Assembly (NCBI GenBank): GCA_026168455.1
Contig: CM047431.1
Location: 64,980,668-65,044,667 of the forward strand
Reading direction: 5' to 3'
DNA from: Theocolax elegans
Lineage: Eukaryota > Arthropoda > Insecta > Hymenoptera > Cerocephalidae
Length of the DNA: 64,000 nucleotides
Shown: piece by piece, positions 26,001 to 40,829 of the stretch
How the letters are laid out: each line of letters begins with the position of its first letter
Numbering within the stretch: the first letter of the stretch is position 1
Notes under the pieces: model-generated
What the model was told of the DNA's origin: nothing
Seen by the model: the letters and a program-made list of their open reading frames with translations, nothing else
Databases searched by the model: none
Made by a program: the position numbers and the translations under genes

Positions 26001-28159
26001 TCTGAGAATATTGAAAAAATCGACGTTTTGGCCGTTTATATGTGTGTGTTTACGCTTAAAAATGCATTTGAATTTGAACTACCCGGCCGGGGAGCGAAAT
26101 TAAAAATATTGAAAAAATGACGTTTTGGCCGGTTTGATGTGTATTTTAACACATATAAATGCATTTGAATTTGATCAACCAGGCCGGGGAACGAAACTGA
26201 AAATATTGAAAAAATCGAAGTTTTTACCGTATATGTGTGTGTCTTTACGCTTAAAAATGCATTTGAACTTGATCAGCGAGGCCGGGGATCGAAACTGAAA
26301 ATATTGAAAAAATCGACGTTTTGGCCGTTTATATGTGTGTGTTTACGCATAATAATGCATTTGAACTTGATCTACCCGGCCGGGGAGCGAAATTAAAAAT
26401 ATTGAAAAATTGACGTTTGGGCCGGTTTGATGTGTTATTTCACACATATAAATGCATTTGAACTTGATCAACGAGGCCGGGGAACGAACCTGAGAATATT
26501 GAAAAAATCGACGTATTGGCCGTTTATATGTGTGTGTTTACGCATAATAATGCATTTGAACTTGATCTACCCGGCCGGGGCGCGAAATTAAAAATATTGA
26601 AAAATTGACGTTTTGTCCGTTTTATGTGTATTTTCACACATATAAATGCATTTGAACTTGATCAACGAGGCCGGGGATCGAAACTGAAAATATTGAAAAA
26701 ATCGACGTTTTGGCCATTTATATGTATGTGTTTCCGCTTAAAAATGCATTTGAATTTGATCTACCCGGCCGGGGAGCGAAATTAAAAATATTGAAAAATT
26801 GACGTTTGGGCTGGATTGATGTGTATTTTCACACATATAAATGCATTTGAACTTGATCAACGAGGCCGGGGAACGAAACTGAAAATATTGAAAAAATCGA
26901 CGTTTTGGCCGTTTATATGTGTGTGTTTACGCTTAAAAATGCATTTGAATTTGATCTACCCGGCCGGGGAGCGAAATTAAAAATTTTAAAAAATTGACCT
27001 TTTGGCCGTTCATATGTGTGTGTTTACGCTTAATAATCCATTTGAATTTCATCTACACGGCCGGGTAACGAAACTGAAAATATTGCAAATATCGACGTTT
27101 CGGCCGTTTATATGTGTGTGTTTACGCCTAATAATGCATTTGAATTTCATCTACACGGCCGGGGAACGAAACTGAAAATATTGAAAATATCGACGTTTCG
27201 GCCGGTTTTATGTGTATTTTCATGCATAAAATGGCATTAGCATATGATCTACCTGGCCGGCGAAAGAAATTGAAAATATTGAAAAAATCGTCGTTATTGC
27301 CGTTTATATACGTGTGTTTATGCTTAAAAATGCATTTGAATTTCATCTTCATGGCCGGGGAACGAAACTGTAAATATTGAAAAAATCGACGTTTCGGCCG
27401 GTTTTATGTGTATTTTCATGCATAAAATGGCATAGCATATGATCTACCTGGCCGGCGAAAGAAATTGAAAATATTGAAAAAATCGTCGTTATTGCCGTTT
27501 ATATATGTGTGTTTATGCTTAAAAATGCATTTGAATTTCATCTTCATGGCCGGGGAACGAAACTGTAAATATTGAAAAAATCGACGTTTTGGCCGGTTAT
27601 ATGTGAGTGTTTACACTTAAAAATGCATTTGAATTTGATCTACCCGGTCGGGGAGCGAAATTAAAAATATTGAAAAATTGACGCTTTGTCCGGTTTTATG
27701 CGTATTTTCACACATATAAATGCATTTGAACTTAATCTACCCGACCGGGTAGCGAAATTAAAATATTGAAAAATTGACGTTTGGGCCGGTTTGATGTGGA
27801 TTTTCACACATATAAATGCATTTGAAATTGATCAACCAGCCCGGGGAACGAAACTGAAAATATTGAAAAAATCGACGTTTTGCCGTTTACATGTGTGTGT
27901 TTACGCTTAATAATGCATTTGAATTTGATCTACCCGGCCGGGGAGCAAAATTAAAAATATTGAAAAATTGACGTTTGTGCCGGTATGATGTGTATTTTCA
28001 CACATATAAATGCATTTGAACTTGATCAACGAGGCCGGGGAACGAATCTGAGAATATTGAAAAAATCGACGTTTTGGCCGTTTATATGTGTGTGTTTACG
28101 CATAATAATGCATTTGAACTTGATCTACCCGGCCGGGGAGCGAAATTAAAAATATTGAA
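20071..28159. repeat. A/B/C satellite, partly degenerate
   Basis: The segment is continuous satellite including 'tttcaactacac' monomers and class C monomers at about 20640-20760 and 23890-24010. Positions 23510-24960 are rich in one-base indels and short scrambles, such as 'acgaaacgaaactgaataaatgc' near 23520. From about 25240 the sequence is the parent of the later 40830-43665 block. I see no gene or transposon. Confidence 0.9.
27191..27581. repeat. Tandem pair of C-containing dimers (196 + 195 bp)
   Basis: Two copies of a dimer start at 27191 and 27387, each opening 'cgacgtttcggccggttttatg'. Each holds one divergent class C monomer ('catgcataaaatggca', 'ctggccggcgaaagaaattg', 'aaatcgtcgttattgccg') followed by a 'ttcatcttcatggcc' monomer. 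Single class C monomers elsewhere, located by 'ggcattagcatatg', lie near 20664, 23912, 32788, 39123, 48144, 50832, 53306, 55788 and 61373. Confidence 0.85.
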
Positions 28160-31100
28160 AAATTGACGCTTTGTCCGGTTTTATGCGTATTTTCACACAT
28201 ATAAATGCATTTGAACTTGATCAGCGAGGCCGGGGAACGAAACTGAAAATATTGAAAAATCGACGTTTTGCCGTTTATATGTGTGTGTTTACGCTGAATA
28301 ATGCATTTGAATTTGATCTACCCGGCCGGGGAGCGAAATTTAAAATATTGAAAAATTGACGTTTGGGCCGGTTTGATGTGTATTTTCACACATATAAATG
28401 CATTTGAACTTGATCAACGAGGCCGGGGAACGAATCTGAGAATATTGAAAAAATCGACGTTTTGGCCGTTTGTATGTGTGTGTTTACGCATAATAATGCT
28501 TTTGAACTTGATCTACCCGGCCGGGGAGCGAAATTGAAAATATTGAAAAATCGACGTTTTGGCCGTTTATATGTGTGTGTTAACGCTTAATAATGCATTT
28601 AAATTTTATCTACACGGCCGGGGAACGAAACTGAAAATATTGAAAATATCGACGTTTCGGCCGTTTATATGTATGTGTTTCCGCTTAAAAATGCATTTGA
28701 ATTTGATCTACCCGGCCGGGGATAGAAATTAAAAATATTGAAAAATTGACGTTTGGGCTGGTTTGACGTGTATTTTCACACATATAAATGCATTTGAACT
28801 TGATCAACGAGGCCGGGGAACGAATCTGAGAATTTTGAATAAATCGACGTTTTGGCCGTTTATATGTGTGTGTTTACGCATAATAATGCATTTGAACTTA
28901 ATCTACCCGGCCGGGGAGCGAAATTAAAAATATTGAAAAGTTGATGTTCTGTCCGGTTTTATGCGTATTTTCACACATATAAATGCATTTGAACTTGATC
29001 ATCGAAGCCGGGGAACGAAACTGAAAATATTGAAAAAATCGATTTTTTGGCCGTTTATATGTGTGTGTTTCCGCTTAAAAATGCATTTGAATTTGATCTA
29101 CCCGGCCGGGGAGCGAAATTAAAAATATTAAAAAATTGACCTTTTGGCCGTTCATATGTGTGTGTTTACGCTTAATAATGCATTTAAATTTCATCTACAC
29201 GGCCGGGGAACGAAACTGAAAATATTGAAAAAATCGACGTTTTGGCCGTTTATATGTGTGTGTTTACGCTTAAAAATGCATTTGAATTTGATCTACCCGG
29301 CCGGGGAGCGAAATTAAAAATATTGAAAAATTGACGTTTGGGCTGGATTGATGTGAATTGTCACACATATAAATGCATTTGAACTTGATCAACCCGGCCG
29401 GGGAACGAAACTGAAAATAATGAAAAAATCGACTTTTTGGTCATTGATATGTGTGTGTTTACGCTTAATAATGCAATTAAATTTCATCTACACGGCCGGG
29501 GAACGAAACTGAAAATATTGAAAATATCGACGTTTCGGCCGTTTACATGTATGTGTTTCCGCTTAAATACGGATTTGAATTTGATCTACCAGGCCGGGAA
29601 CCGAAATTAAAAATATTGAAAAATTGACGTTTTGGTCGGTTTGATGTGTATTTTAACACATATAAATGTATCTGAACTTGATCAACGAGGCCGGGGAACG
29701 AATCTGAGAATATTGAAAAAATCGACGTTTTGGCCGTTTATATGTGTGTGTTTACGCTTAATAATGCAATTAAATTTCATCTACACGGCCGGGGAACGAA
29801 ACTGAAAATATAGAAAATATCGACGTTTCGGCCGTTTACATGTATGTGTTTCCGCTTAAATACGCATTTAAATTTGATCTACCCGGCCGGGGCGCGAAAT
29901 TAAAAATATTGAAAAATTGATGTTTTGTCCGGTTTTATGCGTTTTTTCACACATATAAATGAATTTGAACTTGATCAGCGATGCCGGGGAACGAAACTGA
30001 AAATAATGAAAAAATCGACATTTTGCCATTTATATGTGTATGTTTACGCTTAATAATGCATTTGAATTTGATCTACCCGGACGGGGAGCGAAATTAAAAA
30101 TATTGAAAAATTGACGTTTGGGCTGGATTGATGTGTATTGTCACACATATAAATGCATTTGAACTTGATCAACGAGGCCGGGGAACGAAACTGAAAATAT
30201 TGAAAATATCGACGTTTCGGCCGTTTATATGTGTGTGTTTACGCTGAATAATGCATTTGAATTAGATCTACCCGGCCGGGGAGCGAAATTAAAAATATTA
30301 AAAAATTGACCTTTTGGCCGTTCATATGTGTGTGTTTACGCTTAATAATCCATTTGAATTTCATCTACACGGCCGGGTAACGAAACTGAAATATTGAAAA
30401 TATGGACGATTCGGCCGCTTATATGTGTGTGTTTACGCTTAATAATGCATTTAACTTTCATCTACACGGCCGGGGAACGAAACTGAAAATATTGAAAAAA
30501 TCGACGTTTTGGCCGTTTATATGTGTGTGTTTACGCTTAAAAATGCATTTGAATTTCAACTACACGGCCGGGGAACGAAACTGAAAATATTGAAAATATC
30601 GACGTTTTGGCCGGTATGATGTGTATTTTCACACATATAGATGCATTTGAACTTGATCAACGAGGCCGGGGAACGAACCTGAGAATATTGAAAAAATCGA
30701 CGTATTGGCCGTTTATATGTGTGTGTTTACGCATAATAATGCATTTGAACTTGATCTACCCAGCCGGGGAGCGAAATTAAAAATATTGAAAATATCGACG
30801 TTTCGGCCGTTTATATGTGTGTGTTTACGCTGAATAATGCATTTGAATTTGATCTACCCGGCCGGGGAGCGAAATTAAAAATATTAAAAAATTGACCTTT
30901 TGGCCGTTCATATGTGTGTGTTTACGCTTAATAATCCATTTGAATTTCATCTACACGGCCGGGTAACGAAACTGAAAATATTGAAAAAATCGACATTTTG
31001 CAATTTATATGTGTATGTATACGCTTAATAATGCATTTGAATTTGATCTACCCGGCCGGAGAGCGAAATTAAAAATATTGAAATATGACGTTTTGGCCGG

Positions 31101-34100
31101 TTTGATGTGCATATTCAAACATATAACTGCATTTGCTCTTGATCAGCGAGGCCGGAGAACGAAACTGAAAATATTGAAAATATCGACGTTTCGGCCGTTT
31201 ATATGTGTGTGTTTACGCTTAATAATGCATTTAAATTTCATCTACACGGCCGGGGAACGAAACTGAAAATATTGAAAAATTGACGTTTTGGTCGGTTTGA
31301 TGTGTATTTTAACACATATAAATGTATTTGAACATGATAAACGAGGCCGGGGAATGAATCTAGGAATATTGAAAAAATCGACGTTTTGGCCGTTTATATG
31401 TGTGTGTTTACGCTTAATAATGCATTTGAATTTTAACTACACGGCCGGGGAACGAAACTGAAAATATTGAAAATATCGACGTTTTGGCCGGTATGATGTG
31501 TATTTTCACACATATAGATGCATTTGAACTTGATCAACGAGGCCGGGGAACGAACCTGAGAATATTGAAAAAATCGACGTATTGGCCGTTTATATGTGTG
31601 TGTTTACGCATAATAATGCATTTGAACTTGATCTACCCGGCCGGGGCGCGAAATTAAAAATATTGAAAAATTGACGTTTTGTCCGTTTTATGTGTATTTT
31701 CACACATATAAATGCATTTGAACTTGATCAACGAGGCCGGGGATCGAAATGGAAAATATTGAAAAAATCGACGTTTTGGCCGTTTATATGTATGTGTTTC
31801 CGCTTAAAAATGCATTTGAATTTGATCTACACGGCCGGGGAACGAAACTGAAAATATTGAAAAATTGACGTTTTGGTCGGTTTGATGTGTATTTTAACAC
31901 ATATAAATGTATTTGAACTTGATCAACGAGGCCGGGGAACGAATCTAAGAATATTGAAAAAATCGACGTTTTGGCCGTTTATATGTGTGTGTTTACGCTT
32001 AATAATGCATTTGAATTTCAACTACACGGCCGGGAAACGAAACTGAAAATATTGAAAATATCGACGTTTTGGCCGGTATGATGTGTATTTTCACACATAT
32101 AGATGCATTTGAACTTGATCAACGAGGCCGGGGAACGAACCTGAGAATATTGAAAAAATCGACGTATTAGCCGTTTATATGTGTGTGTTTACGCATAATA
32201 ATGCATTTGAACTTGATCTACCCGGCCGGGGAGCGACATTAAAAATATTGAAAATATCGACGTTTCGGCCGTTTATATGTGTGTGTTTACGCTGAATAAT
32301 GCATTTGAATTTGATCTACCTGGCCGGGGAGCGAAATTAAAAATATTAAAAAATTGACCTTTTGGCCGTTCATATGTGTGTGTTTACGCTTAATAATCCA
32401 TTTGAATTTCATCTACACGGCCGGGTAACGAAACTGAAAATATTGAAAATATCGACGTTTCGGCCCTTTATATGTGTGTGTTTACGCTTAATAATGCATT
32501 TAACTTTCATCTACACGGCCGGGGAACGAAACTGAAAATATTGAAAAAATCGACGTTTTGGCCGTTTATATGTGTGTGTTTACGCTTAAAATGCATTTGA
32601 ATTTCATCTACACGGCCGGGGAACGAAACTGAAAATATTGAAAATATAGACGTTTTGGCCGTTTATATGTGTGTGTTTACGCTTAATAATGCAATTAAAT
32701 TTCATCTACACGGCAGGGGAACGAAACTGAAAATATTGAAAATATCGACGTTTCGGCCGGTTTTATGTGTATTTTCACGCATAAAATGGCATTAGCATAT
32801 GATCAACCTGGCCGACGAAAGAAATTGAAAATAGTGAAAAAATCGTCATTATTGCCATTTATATATGTGTGTTTATGCTTAAAAATGCATTTGAATTTCA
32901 TCTTCACGGCCGGGGAACGAAACTGAAAATATTGAAAAAATCGACGTTTTGGCCGTTTATATGTGTGTGTTTACGCTTAATAATGCAATTAAATTTCATC
33001 TACACGGCCGGGGAACGAAACTGAAAATATTGAAAATATCGACGTTTCGGCCGTTTACATGTATGTGTTTCCGCTTAAATACGCATTTGAATTTGATCTA
33101 CCCGGCCGGGGAGCGAAATTAAAAATATTGAAAAATTGACGTTTTGGTCGGTTTTATGTGTATTTTCACACATATAAATGTATTTGAACTTGATCAACGA
33201 GGCCGGGGAACGAATCTGAGAATATTGAAAAATCGACGTTTTGGCCGTTTATATGTGTGTGTTTACGCTTAATAATGCATTTGAATTTCAACTACACGGC
33301 CGGGGAACGAAACTGAAAATATTGAAAATATCGACGTTTTGGCCGGTATGATGTGTATTTTCACACATATAGATGCATTTGAACTTGATCAACGAGGACG
33401 GGGAACGAACCTGAGAATATTGAAAAAATCGACGCATTGGCCGTTTATATGTGTGTGTTTACGCATACTAATGCATTTGAACTTGATCTACCCGGCCGGG
33501 GAGCGAAATTAAAAATATTGAAAAATTGACGTTTGTCCGGTTTTATGTGTATTTTCACGCATATAAATGCATTTGAACTTGATCAACGAGGGCGGGGATC
33601 GAAACTGAAAATATTGAAAAAATCGACGTTTTGGCCGTTTATATGTATGTGTTTCCGCTTAAAAATGCATTTGAATTTGATCTACCCGGCCGGGGAGCGA
33701 AATTAAAAATATTGAAAAATTGACGTTTGGGCTGGTTTGATGTGTATTTTCACACATATAAATGCATTTGAACTTGATCAGCGAGCCGGGGAGCGAAACT
33801 GAGAATATTGAAAAAATCGACGTTTTGGCCGTTTATATGTGTGTGTTTACGCATAATAATGATTTTGAACTTGATCTACCCGGCCGGGGCGCGAAATTAA
33901 AAATATTGAAAACTTGATGTTTTGTCCGGTTTTATGCGTTTTTTCACACATATAAATGCATTTGAACTTGATCAGCGAGGCCGGGGAACGAAACTGAAAA
34001 TATTGAAAAAATCGACATTTTGCCATTTATATGTGTATGTTTACGCTTAATAATGCATTTGAATTTGATCTACCCGGTCGGGGAGCGAAATTAAAAATAT

Positions 34101-34494
34101 TGAAAAATTGATGTTTGGGCTGGATTGATGTGTATTTTCACACATATAAATGCATTTGAACTTCATCAACGAGGCCGGGGAACGAAACTGAAAATATTGA
34201 AAATATCGACGTTTCGGCCGTTTATATGTATGTGTTTCCGCTTAAAAATGCATTTGAATTTGATCTACCCGGCCGGGGAGCGAAACTAAAAATATTAAAA
34301 AATTGACCTTTTGGCCGTTCATATGTGTGTGATTACGCTTAATAATCCATTTGAATTTCATCTACACGGCCGGGTAACGAAACTGAAAATATTGAAAATA
34401 TCGACGTTTCGGCCGTTTATATGTGTGTGTTTACGCTTAATAATCCATTTGAATTTCATCTACACGGCCGGGTACGAAACTGAAAATATTGAAA
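28160..34494. repeat. 6.335-kb tandem duplication, unit 1
   Basis: The match to the next unit begins in 'attgaaaaattgacgctttgtcc' and runs to 34494 at an offset of 6334-6335 bp. I checked 28171/34506, 30402/36736, 31009/37343 and 34311/40646. The unit is about 65 monomers long, an odd number. Internally, 29.4-31.9 kb is homologous to 17.5-20.0 kb (offset about 11928). Confidence 0.9.
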
Positions 34495-37400
34495 AAATTG
34501 ACGCTTTGTCCGGTTTTATGCGTATTTTCACACATATAAATGCATTTGAACTTGATCAGCGAGGCCGGGGAACGAAACTGAAAATATTGAAAAATCGACG
34601 TTTTGCCGTTTATATGTGTGTGTTTACGCTGAATAATGCATTTGAATTTGATCTACCCGGCCGGGGAGCGAAATTTAAAATATTGAAAAATTGACGTTTG
34701 GGCCGGTTTGATGTGTATTTTCACACATATAAATGCATTTGAACTTGATCAACGAGGCCGGGGAACGAATCTGAGAATATTGAAAAAATCGACGTTTTGG
34801 CCGTTTGTATGTGTGTGTTTACGCATAATAATGCTTTTGAACTTGATCTACCCGGCCGGGGAGCGAAATTGAAAATATTGAAAAATCGACGTTTTGGCCG
34901 TTTATATGTGTGTGTTAACGCTTAATAATGCATTTAAATTTTATCTACACGGCCGGGGAACGAAACTGAAAATATTGAAAATATCGACGTTTCGGCCGTT
35001 TATATGTATGTGTTTCCGCTTAAAAATGCATTTGAATTTGATCTACCCGGCCGGGGATAGAAATTAAAAATATTGAAAAATTGACGTTTGGGCTGGTTTG
35101 ACGTGTATTTTCACACATATAAATGCATTTGAACTTGATCAACGAGGCCGGGGAACGAATCTGAGAATTTTGAATAAATCGACGTTTTGGCCGTTTATAT
35201 GTGTGTGTTTACGCATAATAATGCATTTGAACTTAATCTACCCGGCCGGGGAGCGAAATTAAAATATTGAAAAGTTGATGTTCTGTCCGGTTTATGCGTA
35301 TTTTCACACATATAAATGCATTTGAACTTGATCATCGAAGCCGGGGAACGAAACTGAAAATATTGAAAAAATCGATTTTTTGGCCGTTTATATGTGTGTG
35401 TTTCCGCTTAAAAATGCATTTGAATTTGATCTACCCGGCCGGGGAGCGAAATTAAAAATATTAAAAAATTGACCTTTTGGCCGTTCATATGTGTGTGTTT
35501 ACGCTTAATAATGCATTTAAATTTCATCTACACGGCCGGGGAACGAAACTGAAAATATTGAAAAAATCGACGTTTTGGCCGTTTATATGTGTGTGTTTAC
35601 GCTTAAAAATGCATTTGAATTTGATCTACCCGGCCGGGGAGCGAAATTAAAAATATTGAAAAATTGACGTTTGGGCTGGATTGATGTGAATTGTCACACA
35701 TATAAATGCATTTGAACTTGATCAACCCGGCCGGGGAACGAAACTGAAAATAATGAAAAAATCGACTTTTTGGTCATTGATATGTGTGTGTTTACGCTTA
35801 ATAATGCAATTAAATTTCATCTACACGGCCGGGGAACGAAACTGAAAATATTGAAAATATCGACGTTTCGGCCGTTTACATGTATGTGTTTCCGCTTAAA
35901 TACGGATTTGAATTTGATCTACCAGGCCGGGAACCGAAATTAAAAATATTGAAAAATTGACGTTTTGGTCGGTTTGATGTGTATTTTAACACATATAAAT
36001 GTATCTGAACTTGATCAACGAGGCCGGGGAACGAATCTGAGAATATTGAAAAAATCGACGTTTTGGCCGTTTATATGTGTGTGTTTACGCTTAATAATGC
36101 AATTAAATTTCATCTACACGGCCGGGGAACGAAACTGAAAATATAGAAAATATCGACGTTTCGGCCGTTTACATGTATGTGTTTCCGCTTAAATACGCAT
36201 TTAAATTTGATCTACCCGGCCGGGGCGCGAAATTAAAAATATTGAAAAATTGATGTTTTGTCCGGTTTTATGCGTTTTTTCACACATATAAATGAATTTG
36301 AACTTGATCAGCGATGCCGGGGAACGAAACTGAAAATAATGAAAAAATCGACATTTTGCCATTTATATGTGTATGTTTACGCTTAATAATGCATTTGAAT
36401 TTGATCTACCCGGACGGGGAGCGAAATTAAAAATATTGAAAAATTGACGTTTGGGCTGGATTGATGTGTATTGTCACACATATAAATGCATTTGAACTTG
36501 ATCAACGAGGCCGGGGAACGAAACTGAAAATATTGAAAATATCGACGTTTCGGCCGTTTATATGTGTGTGTTTACGCTGAATAATGCATTTGAATTAGAT
36601 CTACCCGGCCGGGGAGCGAAATTAAAAATATTAAAAAATTGACCTTTTGGCCGTTCATATGTGTGTGTTTACGCTTAATAATCCATTTGAATTTCATCTA
36701 CACGGCCGGGTAACGAAACTGAAAATATTGAAAATATGGACGATTCGGCCGCTTATATGTGTGTGTTTACGCTTAATAATGCATTTAACTTTCATCTACA
36801 CGGCCGGGGAACGAAACTGAAAATATTGAAAAAATCGACGTTTTGGCCGTTTATATGTGTGTGTTTACGCTTAAAAATGCATTTGAATTTCAACTACACG
36901 GCCGGGGAACGAAACTGAAAATATTGAAAATATCGACGTTTTGGCCGGTATGATGTGTATTTTCACACATATAGATGCATTTGAACTTGATCAACGAGGC
37001 CGGGGAACGAACCTGAGAATATTGAAAAAATCGACGTATTGGCCGTTTATATGTGTGTGTTTACGCATAATAATGCATTTGAACTTGATCTACCCGGCCG
37101 GGGAGCGAAATTAAAAATATTGAAAATATCGACGTTTCGGCCGTTTATATGTGTGTGTTTACGCTGAATAATGCATTTGAATTTGATCTACCCGGCCGGG
37201 GAGCGAAATTAAAAATATTAAAAAATTGACCTTTTGGCCGTTCATATGTGTGTGTTTACGCTTAATAATCCATTTGAATTTCATCTACACGGCCGGGTAA
37301 CGAAACTGAAAATATTGAAAAAATCGACATTTTGCAATTTATATGTGTATGTATACGCTTAATAATGCATTTGAATTTGATCTACCCGGCCGGAGAGCGA

Positions 37401-40400
37401 AATTAAAAATATTGAAATATGACGTTTTGGCCGGTTTGATGTGCATATTCAAACATATAACTGCATTTGCTCTTGATCAGCGAGGCCGGAGAACGAAACT
37501 GAAAATATTGAAAATATCGACGTTTCGGCCGTTTATATGTGTGTGTTTACGCTTAATAATGCATTTAAATTTCATCTACACGGCCGGGGAACGAAACTGA
37601 AAATATTGAAAAATTGACGTTTTGGTCGGTTTGATGTGTATTTTAACACATATAAATGTATTTGAACATGATAAACGAGGCCGGGGAATGAATCTAGGAA
37701 TATTGAAAAAATCGACGTTTTGGCCGTTTATATGTGTGTGTTTACGCTTAATAATGCATTTGAATTTTAACTACACGGCCGGGGAACGAAACTGAAAATA
37801 TTGAAAATATCGACGTTTTGGCCGGTATGATGTGTATTTTCACACATATAGATGCATTTGAACTTGATCAACGAGGCCGGGGAACGAACCTGAGAATATT
37901 GAAAAAATCGACGTATTGGCCGTTTATATGTGTGTGTTTACGCATAATAATGCATTTGAACTTGATCTACCCGGCCGGGGCGCGAAATTAAAAATATTGA
38001 AAAATTGACGTTTTGTCCGTTTTATGTGTATTTTCACACATATAAATGCATTTGAACTTGATCAACGAGGCCGGGGATCGAAATGGAAAATATTGAAAAA
38101 ATCGACGTTTTGGCCGTTTATATGTATGTGTTTCCGCTTAAAAATGCATTTGAATTTGATCTACACGGCCGGGGAACGAAACTGAAAATATTGAAAAATT
38201 GACGTTTTGGTCGGTTTGATGTGTATTTTAACACATATAAATGTATTTGAACTTGATCAACGAGGCCGGGGAACGAATCTAAGAATATTGAAAAAATCGA
38301 CGTTTTGGCCGTTTATATGTGTGTGTTTACGCTTAATAATGCATTTGAATTTCAACTACACGGCCGGGAAACGAAACTGAAAATATTGAAAATATCGACG
38401 TTTTGGCCGGTATGATGTGTATTTTCACACATATAGATGCATTTGAACTTGATCAACGAGGCCGGGGAACGAACCTGAGAATATTGAAAAAATCGACGTA
38501 TTAGCCGTTTATATGTGTGTGTTTACGCATAATAATGCATTTGAACTTGATCTACCCGGCCGGGGAGCGAAATTAAAAATATTGAAAATATCGACGTTTC
38601 GGCCGTTTATATGTGTGTGTTTACGCTGAATAATGCATTTGAATTTGATCTACCTGGCCGGGGAGCGAAATTAAAAATATTAAAAAATTGACCTTTTGGC
38701 CGTTCATATGTGTGTGTTTACGCTTAATAATCCATTTGAATTTCATCTACACGGCCGGGTAACGAAACTGAAAATATTGAAAATATCGACGTTTCGGCCC
38801 TTTATATGTGTGTGTTTACGCTTAATAATGCATTTAACTTTCATCTACACGGCCGGGGAACGAAACTGAAAATATTGAAAAAATCGACGTTTTGGCCGTT
38901 TATATGTGTGTGTTTACGCTTAAAAATGCATTTGAATTTCATCTACACGGCCGGGGAACGAAACTGAAAATATTGAAAATATAGACGTTTTGGCCGTTTA
39001 TATGTGTGTGTTTACGCTTAATAATGCAATTAAATTTCATCTACACGGCAGGGGAACGAAACTGAAAATATTGAAAATATCGACGTTTCGGCCGGTTTTA
39101 TGTGTATTTTCACGCATAAAATGGCATTAGCATATGATCAACCTGGCCGACGAAAGAAATTGAAAATAGTGAAAAAATCGTCATTATTGCCATTTATATA
39201 TGTGTGTTTATGCTTAAAAATGCATTTGAATTTCATCTTCACGGCCGGGGAACGAAACTGAAAATATTGAAAAAATCGACGTTTTGGCCGTTTATATGTG
39301 TGTGTTTACGCTTAATAATGCAATTAAATTTCATCTACACGGCCGGGGAACGAAACTGAAAATATTGAAAATATCGACGTTTCGGCCGTTTACATGTATG
39401 TGTTTCCGCTTAAATACGCATTTGAATTTGATCTACCCGGCCGGGGAGCGAAATTAAAAATATTGAAAAATTGACGTTTTGGTCGGTTTTATGTGTATTT
39501 TCACACATATAAATGTATTTGAACTTGATCAACGAGGCCGGGGAACGAATCTGAGAATATTGAAAAAATCGACGTTTTGGCCGTTTATATGTGTGTGTTT
39601 ACGCTTAATAATGCATTTGAATTTCAACTACACGGCCGGGGAACGAAACTGAAAATATTGAAAATATCGACGTTTTGGCCGGTATGATGTGTATTTTCAC
39701 ACATATAGATGCATTTGAACTTGATCAACGAGGACGGGGAACGAACCTGAGAATATTGAAAAATCGACGCATTGGCCGTTTATATGTGTGTGTTTACGCA
39801 TACTAATGCATTTGAACTTGATCTACCCGGCCGGGGAGCGAAATTAAAAATATTGAAAAATTGACGTTTGTCCGGTTTTATGTGTATTTTCACGCATATA
39901 AATGCATTTGAACTTGATCAACGAGGGCGGGGATCGAAACTGAAAATATTGAAAAAATCGACGTTTTGGCCGTTTATATGTATGTGTTTCCGCTTAAAAA
40001 TGCATTTGAATTTGATCTACCCGGCCGGGGAGCGAAATTAAAAATATTGAAAAATTGACGTTTGGGCTGGTTTGATGTGTATTTTCACACATATAAATGC
40101 ATTTGAACTTGATCAGCGAGCCGGGGAGCGAAACTGAGAATATTGAAAAAATCGACGTTTTGGCCGTTTATATGTGTGTGTTTACGCATAATAATGATTT
40201 TGAACTTGATCTACCCGGCCGGGGCGCGAAATTAAAAATATTGAAAACTTGATGTTTTGTCCGGTTTTATGCGTTTTTTCACACATATAAATGCATTTGA
40301 ACTTGATCAGCGAGGCCGGGGAACGAAACTGAAAATATTGAAAAAATCGACATTTTGCCATTTATATGTGTATGTTTACGCTTAATAATGCATTTGAATT

Positions 40401-40829
40401 TGATCTACCCGGTCGGGGAGCGAAATTAAAAACATTGAAAAATTGATGTTTGGGCTGGATTGATGTGTATTTTCACACATATAAATGCATTTGAACTTCA
40501 TCAACGAGGCCGGGGAACGAAACTGAAAATATTGAAAATATCGACGTTTCGGCCGTTTATATGTATGTGTTTCCGCTTAAAAATGCATTTGAATTTGATC
40601 TACCCGGCCGGGGAGCGAAACTAAAAATATTAAAAAATTGACCTTTTGGCCGTTCATATGTGTGTGATTACGCTTAATAATCCATTTGAATTTCATCTAC
40701 ACGGCCGGGTAACGAAACTGAAAATATTGAAAATATCGACGTTTCGGCCGTTTATATGTGTGTGTTTACGCTTAATAATCCATTTGAATTTCATCTACAC
40801 GGCCGGGTACGAAACTGAAAATATTGAAA
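34495..40829. repeat. 6.335-kb tandem duplication, unit 2
   Basis: This is a near-identical copy of the preceding unit. Differences are isolated, for example 'cccagccgggg' at about 30770 against 'cccggccgggg' here. The join at 34494/34495 fuses a class A left half (cgaaactgaaaatattgaaaa) to a class B right half (attgacgctttgtccgg). The exit at 40829 returns to an intact class A context. Confidence 0.9.

Noticed and set aside
34311..34694. Open frames of up to 127 codons in the satellite, such as repeated peptides with 'YMCVFTLNNAFEFDLPGRGAKLKILK'.
   Set aside because: They are made of translated monomers. They appear because 96, 99 and 195 bp are divisible by three, occur on both strands with equal ease, and stop at random monomer variants. 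No start context or protein family is recognisable.
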